Source: CAZHEV01 sp964531335 [NCBI: uncultured bacterium]
Lineage (GTDB): Bacteria; Eisenbacteria; RBG-16-71-46; CAZHEV01
DNA length: 64,000 bases
Assembly (NCBI GenBank): GCA_964531335.1
Contig: CAZHEV010000007.1
Location: 62,001-126,000 of the forward strand
Direction of reading: 5' to 3'
This document shows positions 1-8,875 of the stretch, piece after piece. A program made the translations under genes and the position numbers. Under the pieces are notes generated by a model. That model saw only the letters and a program-made list of their open reading frames with translations. It did no database searches and had not been told where the DNA came from. Each line of letters starts with the position of its first letter. The stretch's first letter is position 1.

Positions 1-2
1 CC

Positions 3-113
3 ACCAATCTGCCCATCACCGTGGCTGACGACCCCCTTACCTGCGTCGTCCTGGGCACGGGGAAGATACTGGACAATCTCGAGGCGTTCGAGAAAGTAGT
101 TATGAGGGTCTAA
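3..113 (+). CDS. mreB: Rod shape-determining protein MreB (C-terminal end, partial)
   Basis: Only the last 36 codons lie in the window; the gene enters from the left edge and stops at TAA 111-113. The visible tail contains the LPITVADDPLTCVVLGTGK stretch, which matches the conserved C-terminus of the actin-like MreB ATPase that directs lateral wall synthesis. It is followed 13 bases later by mreC, the usual mreBCD-mrdA-rodA order, which supports the call despite the short fragment. Confidence 0.9.
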   Translation, partial: TNLPITVADDPLTCVVLGTGKILDNLEAFEKVVMRV

Positions 114-126
114 GGCTAATCAGCTA

Positions 127-975
127 ATGAGAGGTATTCTGGAGCTGCTCGTCAGGCACGTCCCCGCCTTCTCGCTCGCCGTAGCGGTGGTGCTTTCGGC
201 GGCGCTGATGTCGCTGGGAGAGGCGGAGCAGAGCAATGTGCGGGCAGCCGTTCAGGTGGCCCTCTGGCCGAGCCAGAGGGCTGTTTCGTTGGTCGAGGGC
301 TACTCGTCGCTGTGGGGCGAGAACCGGAGGCTGAGGCGGGATCTGGCGGAGGCCACCCTCGACCGGGACGCGCTGGAGATCCTGTCCGCAGAGAATCAGA
401 GGCTCCGGAAGCTGCTCTCGTTCTCCGAAAAGAGCGAGCTGGACCTCATCCCGGCCCAGGTGGTCAGGCGCGACGCCGGGCTCCTGTCGGGCGTGGTGGT
501 CATAGACCGCGGGCGCTCGGGCGGGGTGCGGGAGCGAATGACCGTAATGTGCGCGCAGGGCTTGGTCGGAAGGGTGTCCTATGCGGCCGGCAACAGCGCC
601 GAGGTGGAGCTCCTGACCGCGAAGGATTTCGCGGTCGGGGCCAGGCTGGCGGACCGCGACGTCCACGGCGTCGTGAAGTGGCATCCCGGAATGAGGCAAC
701 TGAGGATGCACAACGTGCCCATGCAGGTCGATATAGATCGTGGGGAGGTGGTCGTCACCTCCAGCCTCGGCGGCAACTTCGTGGACGGGATCCACATAGG
801 TCGTGTGGAGCGCGTAAACATAGACGAAGACGGCCTTTTCAACGAGGTGAGGCTGGAGCCGCCCACGTATCTCTGGTCGCTGAGAGAGGTCTTCGTCGTG
901 CCGCGCCTGGTTCCTTCGGCTCTGGACTCAATCCTCGCGAGGCCCGTGGGCGGTCTCGATGAGTCGGCCCCTTGA
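127..975 (+). CDS. mreC: Rod shape-determining protein MreC
   Basis: This 282-residue inner-membrane protein is the periplasmic scaffold linking MreB filaments to the wall-elongation enzymes. A single membrane segment covers roughly residues 12-31 after a short cytoplasmic N-terminus. A coiled coil follows (about 57-95, rich in Glu, Arg and Leu), then the two-lobed beta domain with the conserved GVVVIDRGRSGGV and VVVTSSLGGNFVDGIHIG stretches. Length is normal. It sits between mreB and mreD with 3 bases to mreD, so it is part of the shape operon. Confidence 0.96.
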   Translation: MRGILELLVRHVPAFSLAVAVVLSAALMSLGEAEQSNVRAAVQVALWPSQRAVSLVEGYSSLWGENRRLRRDLAEATLDRDALEILSAENQRLRKLLSFSEKSELDLIPAQVVRRDAGLLSGVVVIDRGRSGGVRERMTVMCAQGLVGRVSYAAGNSAEVELLTAKDFAVGARLADRDVHGVVKWHPGMRQLRMHNVPMQVDIDRGEVVVTSSLGGNFVDGIHIGRVERVNIDEDGLFNEVRLEPPTYLWSLREVFVVPRLVPSALDSILARPVGGLDESAP

Positions 976-978
976 GAT

Positions 979-1497
979 ATGCGCTGGAAGATTTTCCTCG
1001 GCGCGGCGGCTATTGTCGTCGTGGTCCTATCCCTGCATACCACGGTCCTCGAGCGCTTGAGCATAGGAGGCGTGCGGCCTGACCTTCTCTTGGCGATCGT
1101 GGTGTACCTGTCCCTCATCAGGGGGCCGGTGGTCGGGATCGCGGCGGGGTTCATCGTGGGCCTGCTACAGGACGCCCAGTCTCATCATGAATTGGGGATC
1201 AACGCCTTGTCGAAGGCCTTGGCCGGATACGCGGCGAGCTATACCTGGGAGGGGTTGGACAAGGAGAGCGTGTACACCCAGGTGATCGTGGTCTTCGGGG
1301 CCGGGGTGCTCCACAACATAGTATTCTTCCTTCTGTACTCGGGATCGCAGCTGACGGCGGCGCCCGGGCTCCTTTTGAGAATCGGAATCCCGAGCGCGCT
1401 TTACACGGCGGTTGTTGCCCCTTTGCTTGTGGCCGCGTTGGGCTGGCTGTTCGGGTTCAGGATGGACTTAGGTGCTGCGACGATCAGAAAGAGATGA
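979..1497 (+). CDS. mreD: Rod shape-determining protein MreD
   Basis: A 172-residue, very hydrophobic protein with about five membrane segments, matching MreD in size, topology and position between mreC and the PBP2 gene. The motif RPDLLLAIVVYLSLIRGP followed by a glycine-rich helix and LLQD is typical of the family. MreD partners MreC in the elongasome. Its last 26 bases overlap the start of mrdA, suggesting coupled translation. MreD is poorly conserved, so recognition rests partly on synteny. Confidence 0.9.
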   Translation: MRWKIFLGAAAIVVVVLSLHTTVLERLSIGGVRPDLLLAIVVYLSLIRGPVVGIAAGFIVGLLQDAQSHHELGINALSKALAGYAASYTWEGLDKESVYTQVIVVFGAGVLHNIVFFLLYSGSQLTAAPGLLLRIGIPSALYTAVVAPLLVAALGWLFGFRMDLGAATIRKR

Positions 1498-3319
1498 TAA
1501 GAGGACCAAGGCCGCCGTCTTGATGCTGGCGGTCACTTTGGTGCTGTCCGTGGTCTCCATAAGGCTGGTGCACCTCCAGGTGGTACAGGCCGAGAGGCTG
1601 AAGGAGATGTCGGACAACAACAGGCTGCGGACCTATCCTATTCCTGCACTGCGCGGGAGGATATTGGACAGAAACGGAAGAGTCCTCGCCGACAACGCCC
1701 CCTCCTTCTGCGCCGTTCTGGACCCGCTCATCTCGGAGTATCGCGATTCCCCCGAGAGATTGGGCGCCACTATCGCCGCCATGGCGGCGCTGATGGGGAT
1801 GGACGAGGACGAGCTGGCCCTGCGCGTGGGGGAGCGCATGTTCAGATCGCCCCTGGGGGTCCTGCTGAAGTGCGGCCTGACCGACTACGAGATCGCGGCC
1901 ATCGAGGAGGCCGCGGGGAGGCTCCCGGGGGTTCGGATAGAGGCCAGGCCTCAAAGGCGCTATCCGCACGGCGAGCTCGCGTGCCATCTTCTGGGAACAG
2001 TTGGAGAGGTGACCGAGGAGGAGATAGGCCGCGAGAGGGGACATAAATACAGGGCTGGAGACTTCGCAGGGCGAAGCGGGGTCGAGCGACAGTACGAGAG
2101 CCTTCTGCGCGGGGTGGACGGCCTGCGCCAGACGCAGGTTGACGCTCTGGGAAGGAAGGTGGGCTTGCTCGGGGGCATAGAGACAGTGCCGGCGAAGCCC
2201 GGAGACGAACTCAGCCTGGCCCTGGATCTGGACCTCCAGCGGGTGGTGGAGGACAGCTTGTCCCACTACCGGCGCGGGGCGGTGGTGGTAGCGGACATGA
2301 AAACGGGCGGCATCCTGGCCATGGCAAGCCTCCCGCCTTTCGACCCCAATTCTTTCTCGCGCGGGCTCTCCCTGGACGAGTGGCGCCGCCTCGAGTCGAA
2401 CGCGGACTACCCGCTGATAAACCGCAATACGCAGGCGACCTATCCTCCGGGCTCGACTTTCAAGCTGATCACCTCGGTCGCGGCCTTGGAGGAGGGGGTG
2501 ATCTCGCCGCACGAAAAACCTATCACCTGCTTCGGGTTCTACACGCTCGGCAACAGGCGTTTCGGTTGTTGGAAGAAGACCGGACACGGACGGCTCGACA
2601 TGAGGGAGGCCCTCGCTCAATCGTGCAGCAGCTACTTTTTCCATCTCGGCCGGCTTCTCGGCGTCCAGCGGATAAGCTCCTGGGCGAAGCGGCTTGGATT
2701 CGACGAGCCTTCCGGAGTCGATCTTCCCATGGAGAGGGACAATCTGGTCCCGGACCCGTCATGGTACGACGAGAAGTACGGGAACAGGGGTTGGACGCAG
2801 GGGCTCGCGCTGAACCTGGCGATAGGGCAGGGCGAGCTCCTCGTGACGCCGCTGAAGCTGGCGACGCTCGCCATGGCGTTCGGGGGATCCGGAAGATGGC
2901 CCGTCCCCCGAGTCGCCGAAGGGCCTGCCCTCGAGTGGCGATCTTGGGACGTATCCGACTCGACTTTGGAGATAGTCCGCCAGGGTATGTATCGCGCGGT
3001 GCAGGGAGACCACGGCAGCGGGAGACTGGCCGCGGTGGACGGGATAGACGTGGGCGGAAAGACAGGCACGGCGCAGAACCCGCATGGGGAGGACCACTCC
3101 CTGTTCATCGGCTTCGCCCCCTGGGAGGACCCGGTGGTGGCGATAGCAGTCTATCTCGAGAACGCGGGTCACGGCGGACAGAACGCCGCTCCGCTCGCCG
3201 GCTGGGTGCTGGGGCACTACTTCGGGGGATTGAGCGCGAGGAGCATGCCGGAGGCCGCCGGGAGCGAGGACGGCGATGACGGAGTTGGTGCTCTGACTAT
3301 GGCGGGAGGCACCGATTGA
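1472..3319 (+). CDS. mrdA: Penicillin-binding protein 2 (elongation-specific transpeptidase)
   Basis: A 615-residue class B PBP that cross-links peptidoglycan during elongation. A short cytoplasmic N-terminus and one membrane segment (about residues 15-33) precede the PBP dimerisation domain (LRGRILDRNGRVLADN). The transpeptidase domain follows, with the nucleophile motif STFK at Ser328, an SCS-type second motif after AQ, and KTG at 530-532. The GTG start lies inside mreD with a purine-rich site (GGACTTAG) before it. The stop TGA overlaps the TTG start of rodA, so the two partners are likely translated together. Confidence 0.95.
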   Translation: MLRRSERDDKRTKAAVLMLAVTLVLSVVSIRLVHLQVVQAERLKEMSDNNRLRTYPIPALRGRILDRNGRVLADNAPSFCAVLDPLISEYRDSPERLGATIAAMAALMGMDEDELALRVGERMFRSPLGVLLKCGLTDYEIAAIEEAAGRLPGVRIEARPQRRYPHGELACHLLGTVGEVTEEEIGRERGHKYRAGDFAGRSGVERQYESLLRGVDGLRQTQVDALGRKVGLLGGIETVPAKPGDELSLALDLDLQRVVEDSLSHYRRGAVVVADMKTGGILAMASLPPFDPNSFSRGLSLDEWRRLESNADYPLINRNTQATYPPGSTFKLITSVAALEEGVISPHEKPITCFGFYTLGNRRFGCWKKTGHGRLDMREALAQSCSSYFFHLGRLLGVQRISSWAKRLGFDEPSGVDLPMERDNLVPDPSWYDEKYGNRGWTQGLALNLAIGQGELLVTPLKLATLAMAFGGSGRWPVPRVAEGPALEWRSWDVSDSTLEIVRQGMYRAVQGDHGSGRLAAVDGIDVGGKTGTAQNPHGEDHSLFIGFAPWEDPVVAIAVYLENAGHGGQNAAPLAGWVLGHYFGGLSARSMPEAAGSEDGDDGVGALTMAGGTD

Positions 3320-4542
3320 CGAGGGGAAGAAGGCTCGTATACCGCGTGGATCTCCTGCTGGTGCTTTCGGTTCTGGCGCTTCTGTCCCTGGGCCTCGTAG
3401 TGCTTTACAGCGCCACGGCGCTGCCGGGAGGCAGCTCCCGGGGCGCGCTCTTCATGAAGCAGCTCATCTGGCTGGGGCTCGGCCTGTGCGCGGCTGCCGT
3501 GGCCGCGGCGATCCCCCCGCGCCTGCTCGAGTTTCTATCGAAACCGGTGTTCGCGATCTCGGTCCTGCTGCTGCTGACCGTGCTTTTAACGGGCTCGTCG
3601 ACCGGGGCCAACAGATGGATCGCCCTGGGGCCTTTGTCGTTTCAGCCCTCCGAGTTCGCGAAGATCGCGTTCGTTCTGTTCATGGCCGGCATGCTCTCGT
3701 CAAAAGGCGCCGACTTGAGGAGGCCGGTGCATCTTGCGATTCCCGTGGGCGCCTCCGTGCTCATGTGCGGCCTGGTCTTGAAGCAACCCGACCTGGGCAC
3801 CGCGCTGTGCTTCCTCGCCACAGTGATAGCGATGCTTTACTGGGCGGGGCTTCCGGGCTCGCGTCTATTCTACGCGCTGTCGCCCTTGATTCTCCTTCCG
3901 CTCACCTCCTCCCCGTATCTCTGGGTGCCGTACGGTATCGCCCTGAGCGCGGTGCTCGTCTTCTCCAAGCTGAGGCTGTCCTGGGTGATCGTCGTTGTCG
4001 CCGCAAACGTGCTGGTGGGATCGATAAGCCATCCACTGTGGGACAGGCTCGAGCCCTATCAGAAGGAGCGATTGCTTTCCTTCGTCGGCGAAAGGAGCGA
4101 TCCCTACGGCGCCAGATACCAGGTTGTCCAGTCCGAGGTGGCGGTAGGGTCGGGAGGGATGAGCGGAAAAGGTTACCTGCAAGGGACGCAGAAGGCCCTG
4201 ATGTTCCTTCCTCAGGGCCACACGGATTTCATCTTCGCCGTGCTGGGAGAGGAGCTGGGGCTGGCCGGCACCCTGCCCGCGGTGGCGCTGTTCGGGCTGC
4301 TTATATGGAGGGCGGTGCGGGCGGGGGAGCGATCCCGTAACAGATTCTCCGGTCTTGTCGCCGTAGGTTGCGCCGCGGTTTTTGGATATCATGTCGTGGT
4401 GAACCTGCTGATGGTCGTGGGGCTGGCCCCCGTGACGGGCCTTCCATTGCCTTTCTTCAGCTACGGAGGATCCTTCCTTCTGACCTGCATGATTATGGTG
4501 GGCTTGATAATCAACGTGGGCATGAGATGGCACGACTATTGA
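3316..4542 (+). CDS. rodA: Peptidoglycan glycosyltransferase RodA (SEDS family)
   Basis: A 408-residue multi-pass membrane protein of the SEDS family, which polymerises lipid II into glycan strands together with PBP2. About ten membrane helices are visible. Conserved pieces include FQPSEFAKIAFV near residue 110, QGHTDFIFAVLGEELG near 295, and GLPLPFFSYGGSFLL near the C-terminus. The TTG start overlaps the mrdA stop as TTGA. RodA is preferred over FtsW because of the mre/mrdA context. Confidence 0.95.
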   Translation: MTRGRRLVYRVDLLLVLSVLALLSLGLVVLYSATALPGGSSRGALFMKQLIWLGLGLCAAAVAAAIPPRLLEFLSKPVFAISVLLLLTVLLTGSSTGANRWIALGPLSFQPSEFAKIAFVLFMAGMLSSKGADLRRPVHLAIPVGASVLMCGLVLKQPDLGTALCFLATVIAMLYWAGLPGSRLFYALSPLILLPLTSSPYLWVPYGIALSAVLVFSKLRLSWVIVVVAANVLVGSISHPLWDRLEPYQKERLLSFVGERSDPYGARYQVVQSEVAVGSGGMSGKGYLQGTQKALMFLPQGHTDFIFAVLGEELGLAGTLPAVALFGLLIWRAVRAGERSRNRFSGLVAVGCAAVFGYHVVVNLLMVVGLAPVTGLPLPFFSYGGSFLLTCMIMVGLIINVGMRWHDY

Positions 4543-4569
4543 TGGCGCTACGGTACTGAGAGGGCGGCG

Positions 4570-5340
4570 ATGTTCAGAACTATCCTGGAAGTCGGACCCT
4601 TCAGGGTTCAATCCTATGGATTGATGCTGGCGGTGGGCTTCTTGGCGGGGGGGCTCCTGCTGCTCAAGGGCGCGAAGAAGAGGGGCCTCGACGTAGACCG
4701 CGTAATTAATCTCATATACATTATAGTACTGTCATCGGTCGTCGGAGCGCGTCTGATGTACGTATTGACCCACTGGAGCGACTACGAGCGGGATCCGCTG
4801 GAGGTCTTCAGGATCTGGGAGGGCGGCCTGACGCTCTACGGGGGGCTCGTTCTGGCTATCCTCGCGTCGGTGGCCTACATGAGGATCGTCCGGCTTCCGA
4901 TTTGGGTGGTGTGCGACCTGGCCGCTCCGGCCATAGCCCTGGGCAAGGTGTTCACCAGGATGGGCTGCTTTCTCAACGGATGCTGTTTCGGAGTGGCCTC
5001 GGATGCCCCCTGGGCTGTGAAGTTCCCCTACGGTTGCCAAGCGGGATCGGTCTTCCCCGACACCGCGATCCACCCGACGCAGCTTTACAGCGCCGGCCTG
5101 TCGCTGGCGATCTTCATAGTCCTCATAGCGTTGGGCCGCAGGGATCTCAAGCCCGGCGTGGTGTTCTTCAGCTTCCTTCTGTTGGACTCCGCCGCGAGGT
5201 TCGGGTTGGCCTTCTTCAGATATACCGAACCGGCCCAGAGGGCGTTGGAGCTGGGCGGCGTCGCCCTCAACTTCAATCAGATATTCGCCGCGGCCATAGC
5301 TCTGGTGTCGATCGTCCGGCTGGCCGGGCTGAGACGCTAG
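4570..5340 (+). CDS. lgt: Prolipoprotein diacylglyceryl transferase
   Basis: A 256-residue inner-membrane enzyme that transfers diacylglycerol from phosphatidylglycerol to the lipobox cysteine of pre-lipoproteins. About seven membrane helices are visible. The signature region reads FTRMGCFLNGCCFG, the Cys-rich version of the Lgt signature. The GG-L-x-L-Y-GGL segment carries Tyr where the E. coli enzyme has the His of its HGG motif. Lipoprotein substrates are encoded nearby (BamD-like, LptC-like). It starts 27 bases after rodA and probably shares its transcript. Confidence 0.94.
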   Translation: MFRTILEVGPFRVQSYGLMLAVGFLAGGLLLLKGAKKRGLDVDRVINLIYIIVLSSVVGARLMYVLTHWSDYERDPLEVFRIWEGGLTLYGGLVLAILASVAYMRIVRLPIWVVCDLAAPAIALGKVFTRMGCFLNGCCFGVASDAPWAVKFPYGCQAGSVFPDTAIHPTQLYSAGLSLAIFIVLIALGRRDLKPGVVFFSFLLLDSAARFGLAFFRYTEPAQRALELGGVALNFNQIFAAAIALVSIVRLAGLRR

Positions 5341-5390
5341 GAGAACGAGAGCGAGTGCCGTCGGCGGAGGGTCCGGGGCGGACCGGATCA

Positions 5391-6101
5391 ATGCTTGTCC
5401 GCGCGCGGGATGCCGCGCTGGATCTTCTGTTTCCCTACCGTTGTTTCTCCTGTCTAAGAAAGAGAGGGGGGAAGGCTCCGCTCTGCGACCGGTGCGAGGC
5501 GGAGCTCGGCGGCCCGCAAGGCCCCGTGAGCTATGGTCACGAGCCGGCCGCGCTTCTTTCGCCCGAGGCCATCACCGGACTTCCCGGTGGCCCGAAGGCG
5601 CCCGAGCGCCATTGGGTGGCGGGAGGGTTTTCCATGCGCGGGCCGGGCGCAAGCCTTATCCACGCGTTGAAGTATGAAGGGGCCGGTTCAATCGCTCCTT
5701 ACGTCGCTCGGCGTATGTACCTCGCTTGGAGGAGATGGCCGAGGGGGCGCTTCGATTATCTGCTGCCCGTGCCTTTGGACAGGACCAGACGCAGACTTCG
5801 GGGGTACAACCAGAGTCTGCTTCTCGCCGAGGAGCTGACGAGGCTGACGGGCATACCTACCGCCGAAGGGTTGCTGGTGAGAACGAGGGCCACGGCGGCG
5901 CAGGCGGGCCTCTCCGCGGAGCTCAGGCCCGCGAACGTCATGGGCGCGTTCGCGGCGCGGTCCCCGAAGGCGTTGAAGGGAAGACGTGTGCTCCTGGTCG
6001 ACGATGTGGCCACCACAGGATCGACCCTTACCGCCTGCACCGTCGCGATCCTCGGATCGGCCCCGGCCGAGGTCGCCGCGCTGGTGGGGGCGATCTCATA
6101 A
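5391..6101 (+). CDS. comF: ComF family phosphoribosyltransferase-like protein
   Basis: A 236-residue protein with the ComF layout. Two CxxC pairs near the N-terminus (Cys18, 21, 32, 35) form a zinc ribbon, and a type I phosphoribosyltransferase fold ends in the PRPP-binding loop VLLVDDVATTG around residues 200-210. ComF proteins are linked to DNA uptake and, more generally, to recombination; the enzymatic reaction is not established. An ATG at 5391 gives a normal ComF N-terminus and was chosen over upstream in-frame codons overlapping lgt. Confidence 0.88.
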   Translation: MLVRARDAALDLLFPYRCFSCLRKRGGKAPLCDRCEAELGGPQGPVSYGHEPAALLSPEAITGLPGGPKAPERHWVAGGFSMRGPGASLIHALKYEGAGSIAPYVARRMYLAWRRWPRGRFDYLLPVPLDRTRRRLRGYNQSLLLAEELTRLTGIPTAEGLLVRTRATAAQAGLSAELRPANVMGAFAARSPKALKGRRVLLVDDVATTGSTLTACTVAILGSAPAEVAALVGAIS

Positions 6102-6165
6102 CCCTCCTTATTGCAACGATATCACAGAAATGATAAGTTACCCTTGGGACGTTAGGAGGGCCCGA

Positions 6166-8844
6166 ATGCTCGTTACCCTGGACAACATAGAAGATTCCAT
6201 ACTGCCTCTTGTGTCGAAGCCCAATCGCTACATAGGGAATTTCGAGGGAGCGTACCGAAAGGACCACCGGAGTGTAACCACCACGGTGGCGTTGGCCTTC
6301 CCCGATTGCTTCGATCTCGGCATGTCCCACCTGGGCATCAAGATACTGTACAGGCTAGTAAACGAGCGGGACGACGCCCTGGCGGAGCTCGTTTTCGCGC
6401 CCTGGCCTGATATGGAAGAGCGAATGCGCGAGCACGGCCTTCCCCTTTTCAGCCTGGAGACGAGGAAGCCGGTCGGGCAATTCGACGTGCTCGGCTTCTC
6501 TTTGCAGTACGAGCTCCATTACACGACTGTCCTAAACATGCTGGACCTGGCGGGAATCCCGGTTCGCTCAAAGGACAGGGACGGCGGCTATCCGCTCGTG
6601 ATCGGCGGGGGGCCCTGCTCGTTTTCCCCCGAGCCCGTCGCCCCGTTCTTCGACGCATTCCTGGTGGGTGACGGGGAGGAGGGCCTCGGCCCGGTGCTCG
6701 ATGCCCTGGCGCTCGGAAAAAGGCAGGGGGGTTCGCGGGCGGAGCTTCTCGAGAGGATCTCCCGGATAGAGGGCGCCTACGTTCCCTCCATGTACAGGGT
6801 GAGGCCAAACTCTCTGGGCCATGTCGTGCCGGAGCCCCGCGACGGGGCGCCTGAGCGTGTGAAGGCCGCCAGGATCGAGAAGCTCGGGGGGGCGCGGACG
6901 CGGCCCGCCCACCTGGTGCCCCTTACGGATATCACGCACAGTCGTCTCAGCGTGGAGGTGATGCGCGGATGCCCGAGAAGATGCCGGTTCTGCATGCCGG
7001 GCGCCATTTACCGTCCGGTGCGGCGCAAGTCGGAGGAGGACGTGCTCGTGGAGTTGCGCGACGGAATGGCGAGCGGCGGGTGGGACGAGGTGTCGCTTCT
7101 CTCGCTCTCCACGTCGGACTACAAGGGCATATCCGAGCTTGTGGGGGATGTGTCCAAGTTGTTCCTCGGAAGGGGTGTGAACGTCTCTCTGCCTTCAATA
7201 AGGCCCGGAACACTGCCCCCACAGCTTGCGAGATCGCTTACGTACGTTCGAAAGTCCGGGCTGACGTTCGCTCCGGAGGCGGGCACGGAGAGGTTGCGCC
7301 GCGTGATCGACAAAGGGATAACCGAGGAGGAGATGGTCGAAAGCGTCAAGGTGGCGGCTGGTGCGGGCTGGAACGCGGTCAAGCTATACTTCATGATCGG
7401 CCTTCCCACGGAGACGGAGCAGGATGTGCTGTCGATCGCCGAGCTGGCCGGCACGCTGAAGCGCGCGGCGCGCTCCGCCGGCAAGAGAATCGACTTGAAG
7501 GTCAATGTGGCGGGGTTCGTTCCAAAGGCGCACACACCGTTCCAGTGGGAGGCTCAGACGGACATGAGGGAGATGGCTTCCCGCATGTCCGCGCTCAACC
7601 GGGCCATGAAGGCGAAGGGGCTCAGGATGCGCTGGAGGGACGTCGAGGTCACCTTCGTGGAAGGGCTGCTGTCCAGGGGAGACAGGCGGCTGTCGGAGGT
7701 CGTCGAGGCCGCCTGGCGCGGTGGGTCGCGTTTCGACGGCTGGACCGACCTCTTTGATTTCGGGGTCTGGAGGAGCGCCCTGGATGGAACCGGAATCGAC
7801 GCGGGCTCGTACCTGGGGCCGAGGTCCGCCGACGAGCCGCAGCCCTGGAGCCACATAGGCGCGGCCTATTCGAAGGATACGCTCCTCAGGGAGAGGGAAA
7901 GGGCTTATTCTTACGCCCCCGGGGCGAAGGCGCACGCCCGGGGCGGGGAAAGGCCCGCCCTCGGCGGCGATGAGGGGCGCCCCTCGGAGAATGGCCCGCC
8001 CGCGGCCGAGGGCGGCCGCGGGGGGGCGGGGGCTGCCGGCGGGCGCGGAGGGCCGCTCGGCGTCTACGGAAGAACCCCCAAGAAGGGCAGAAAGTCCAGG
8101 ACCCGGACCGGAAGTTGTTTTCGCTTGATGTACTCCAAAGGCGAACCTGTTAGATTTATCTCGCACCTCGACGTGGTTCGTGTGTTCGACAGGGCGTTGA
8201 GGAGGGCCAACTTGCCCATTGCTTTTTCAGAGGGTTTCAATAAGCATCCTAAGTTGGCGTTCGGCCCCCCGCTGGCGGTGGGGATGACCAGCGCCGCCGA
8301 GTACCTGGACCTCGAGTTCGCCGTGGCTCAATCGGCGTCGTTTTGCGAGAAGCTCGGAGAGGCTCTTCCCGACGGGCTGAGCGCGCTGCGGGCGGAGCCG
8401 CATGGATCGTCGAGGCCGGCTTCTCTGATGAGCTCGATTACTGTCGCCGACTACAGAATCGGGCTGCCGGAATGTCTGGTCGAAGAGCTCGAGGAGAGGG
8501 GGGGGCGCGGCTCTGTGGAGAATGCGTTCAGGTCGGCGGAGTCGCGTCTCGCCGGCCGCGGAGACAGCGACCGGCGCGAGGCCCGGGACGGGCCGTGGAG
8601 CGCGGCGGTGTTGAAAGGAAGCGTGAGCAGGGACGCCGCCGGGCCGGAGCTCCTGCTGACTGTAAGACTGAATGTGAAGAAAGGACCCAAAGTAGTCGAG
8701 ATCGCCCGCGAGCTTCTCAGCCCCCTGGAGTTCGACCCGCGGCTGCTCAGGATCGAGCGGACGGCCCTGTGGATCGAGAGGGGGGCGGTGCCGGCGAGCC
8801 CCTTTGACGTCCTGGCGGACTCTTTCTGGGGCGCGCCCGCGTGA
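6166..8844 (+). CDS. TIGR03960-type radical SAM protein fused to radical SAM-linked (DUF2344) domain
   Basis: An 892-residue two-part protein. The first roughly 580 residues have a B12-binding-like N-terminal region and a radical SAM core with CxxxCxxC at Cys269, 273 and 276. The last 250 residues match the radical SAM-linked DUF2344 domain (TGSCFRLMYSKGEPVRFISH, then SEGFNKHPKLAFGPPL). Between them lies a low-complexity Gly/Ala/Arg linker at about 7915-8100. The pair is widespread next to RNase E/G, rplU and rpmA, as here, but its reaction is unknown. The ATG at 6166 is chosen because AGGAGGG ends five bases before it; an upstream ATG at 6130 lacks such a site. Confidence 0.88.
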   Translation: MLVTLDNIEDSILPLVSKPNRYIGNFEGAYRKDHRSVTTTVALAFPDCFDLGMSHLGIKILYRLVNERDDALAELVFAPWPDMEERMREHGLPLFSLETRKPVGQFDVLGFSLQYELHYTTVLNMLDLAGIPVRSKDRDGGYPLVIGGGPCSFSPEPVAPFFDAFLVGDGEEGLGPVLDALALGKRQGGSRAELLERISRIEGAYVPSMYRVRPNSLGHVVPEPRDGAPERVKAARIEKLGGARTRPAHLVPLTDITHSRLSVEVMRGCPRRCRFCMPGAIYRPVRRKSEEDVLVELRDGMASGGWDEVSLLSLSTSDYKGISELVGDVSKLFLGRGVNVSLPSIRPGTLPPQLARSLTYVRKSGLTFAPEAGTERLRRVIDKGITEEEMVESVKVAAGAGWNAVKLYFMIGLPTETEQDVLSIAELAGTLKRAARSAGKRIDLKVNVAGFVPKAHTPFQWEAQTDMREMASRMSALNRAMKAKGLRMRWRDVEVTFVEGLLSRGDRRLSEVVEAAWRGGSRFDGWTDLFDFGVWRSALDGTGIDAGSYLGPRSADEPQPWSHIGAAYSKDTLLRERERAYSYAPGAKAHARGGERPALGGDEGRPSENGPPAAEGGRGGAGAAGGRGGPLGVYGRTPKKGRKSRTRTGSCFRLMYSKGEPVRFISHLDVVRVFDRALRRANLPIAFSEGFNKHPKLAFGPPLAVGMTSAAEYLDLEFAVAQSASFCEKLGEALPDGLSALRAEPHGSSRPASLMSSITVADYRIGLPECLVEELEERGGRGSVENAFRSAESRLAGRGDSDRREARDGPWSAAVLKGSVSRDAAGPELLLTVRLNVKKGPKVVEIARELLSPLEFDPRLLRIERTALWIERGAVPASPFDVLADSFWGAPA

Positions 8845-8875
8845 GCGGAGGGCGACCGGCGGTGAGTAAGGACTG

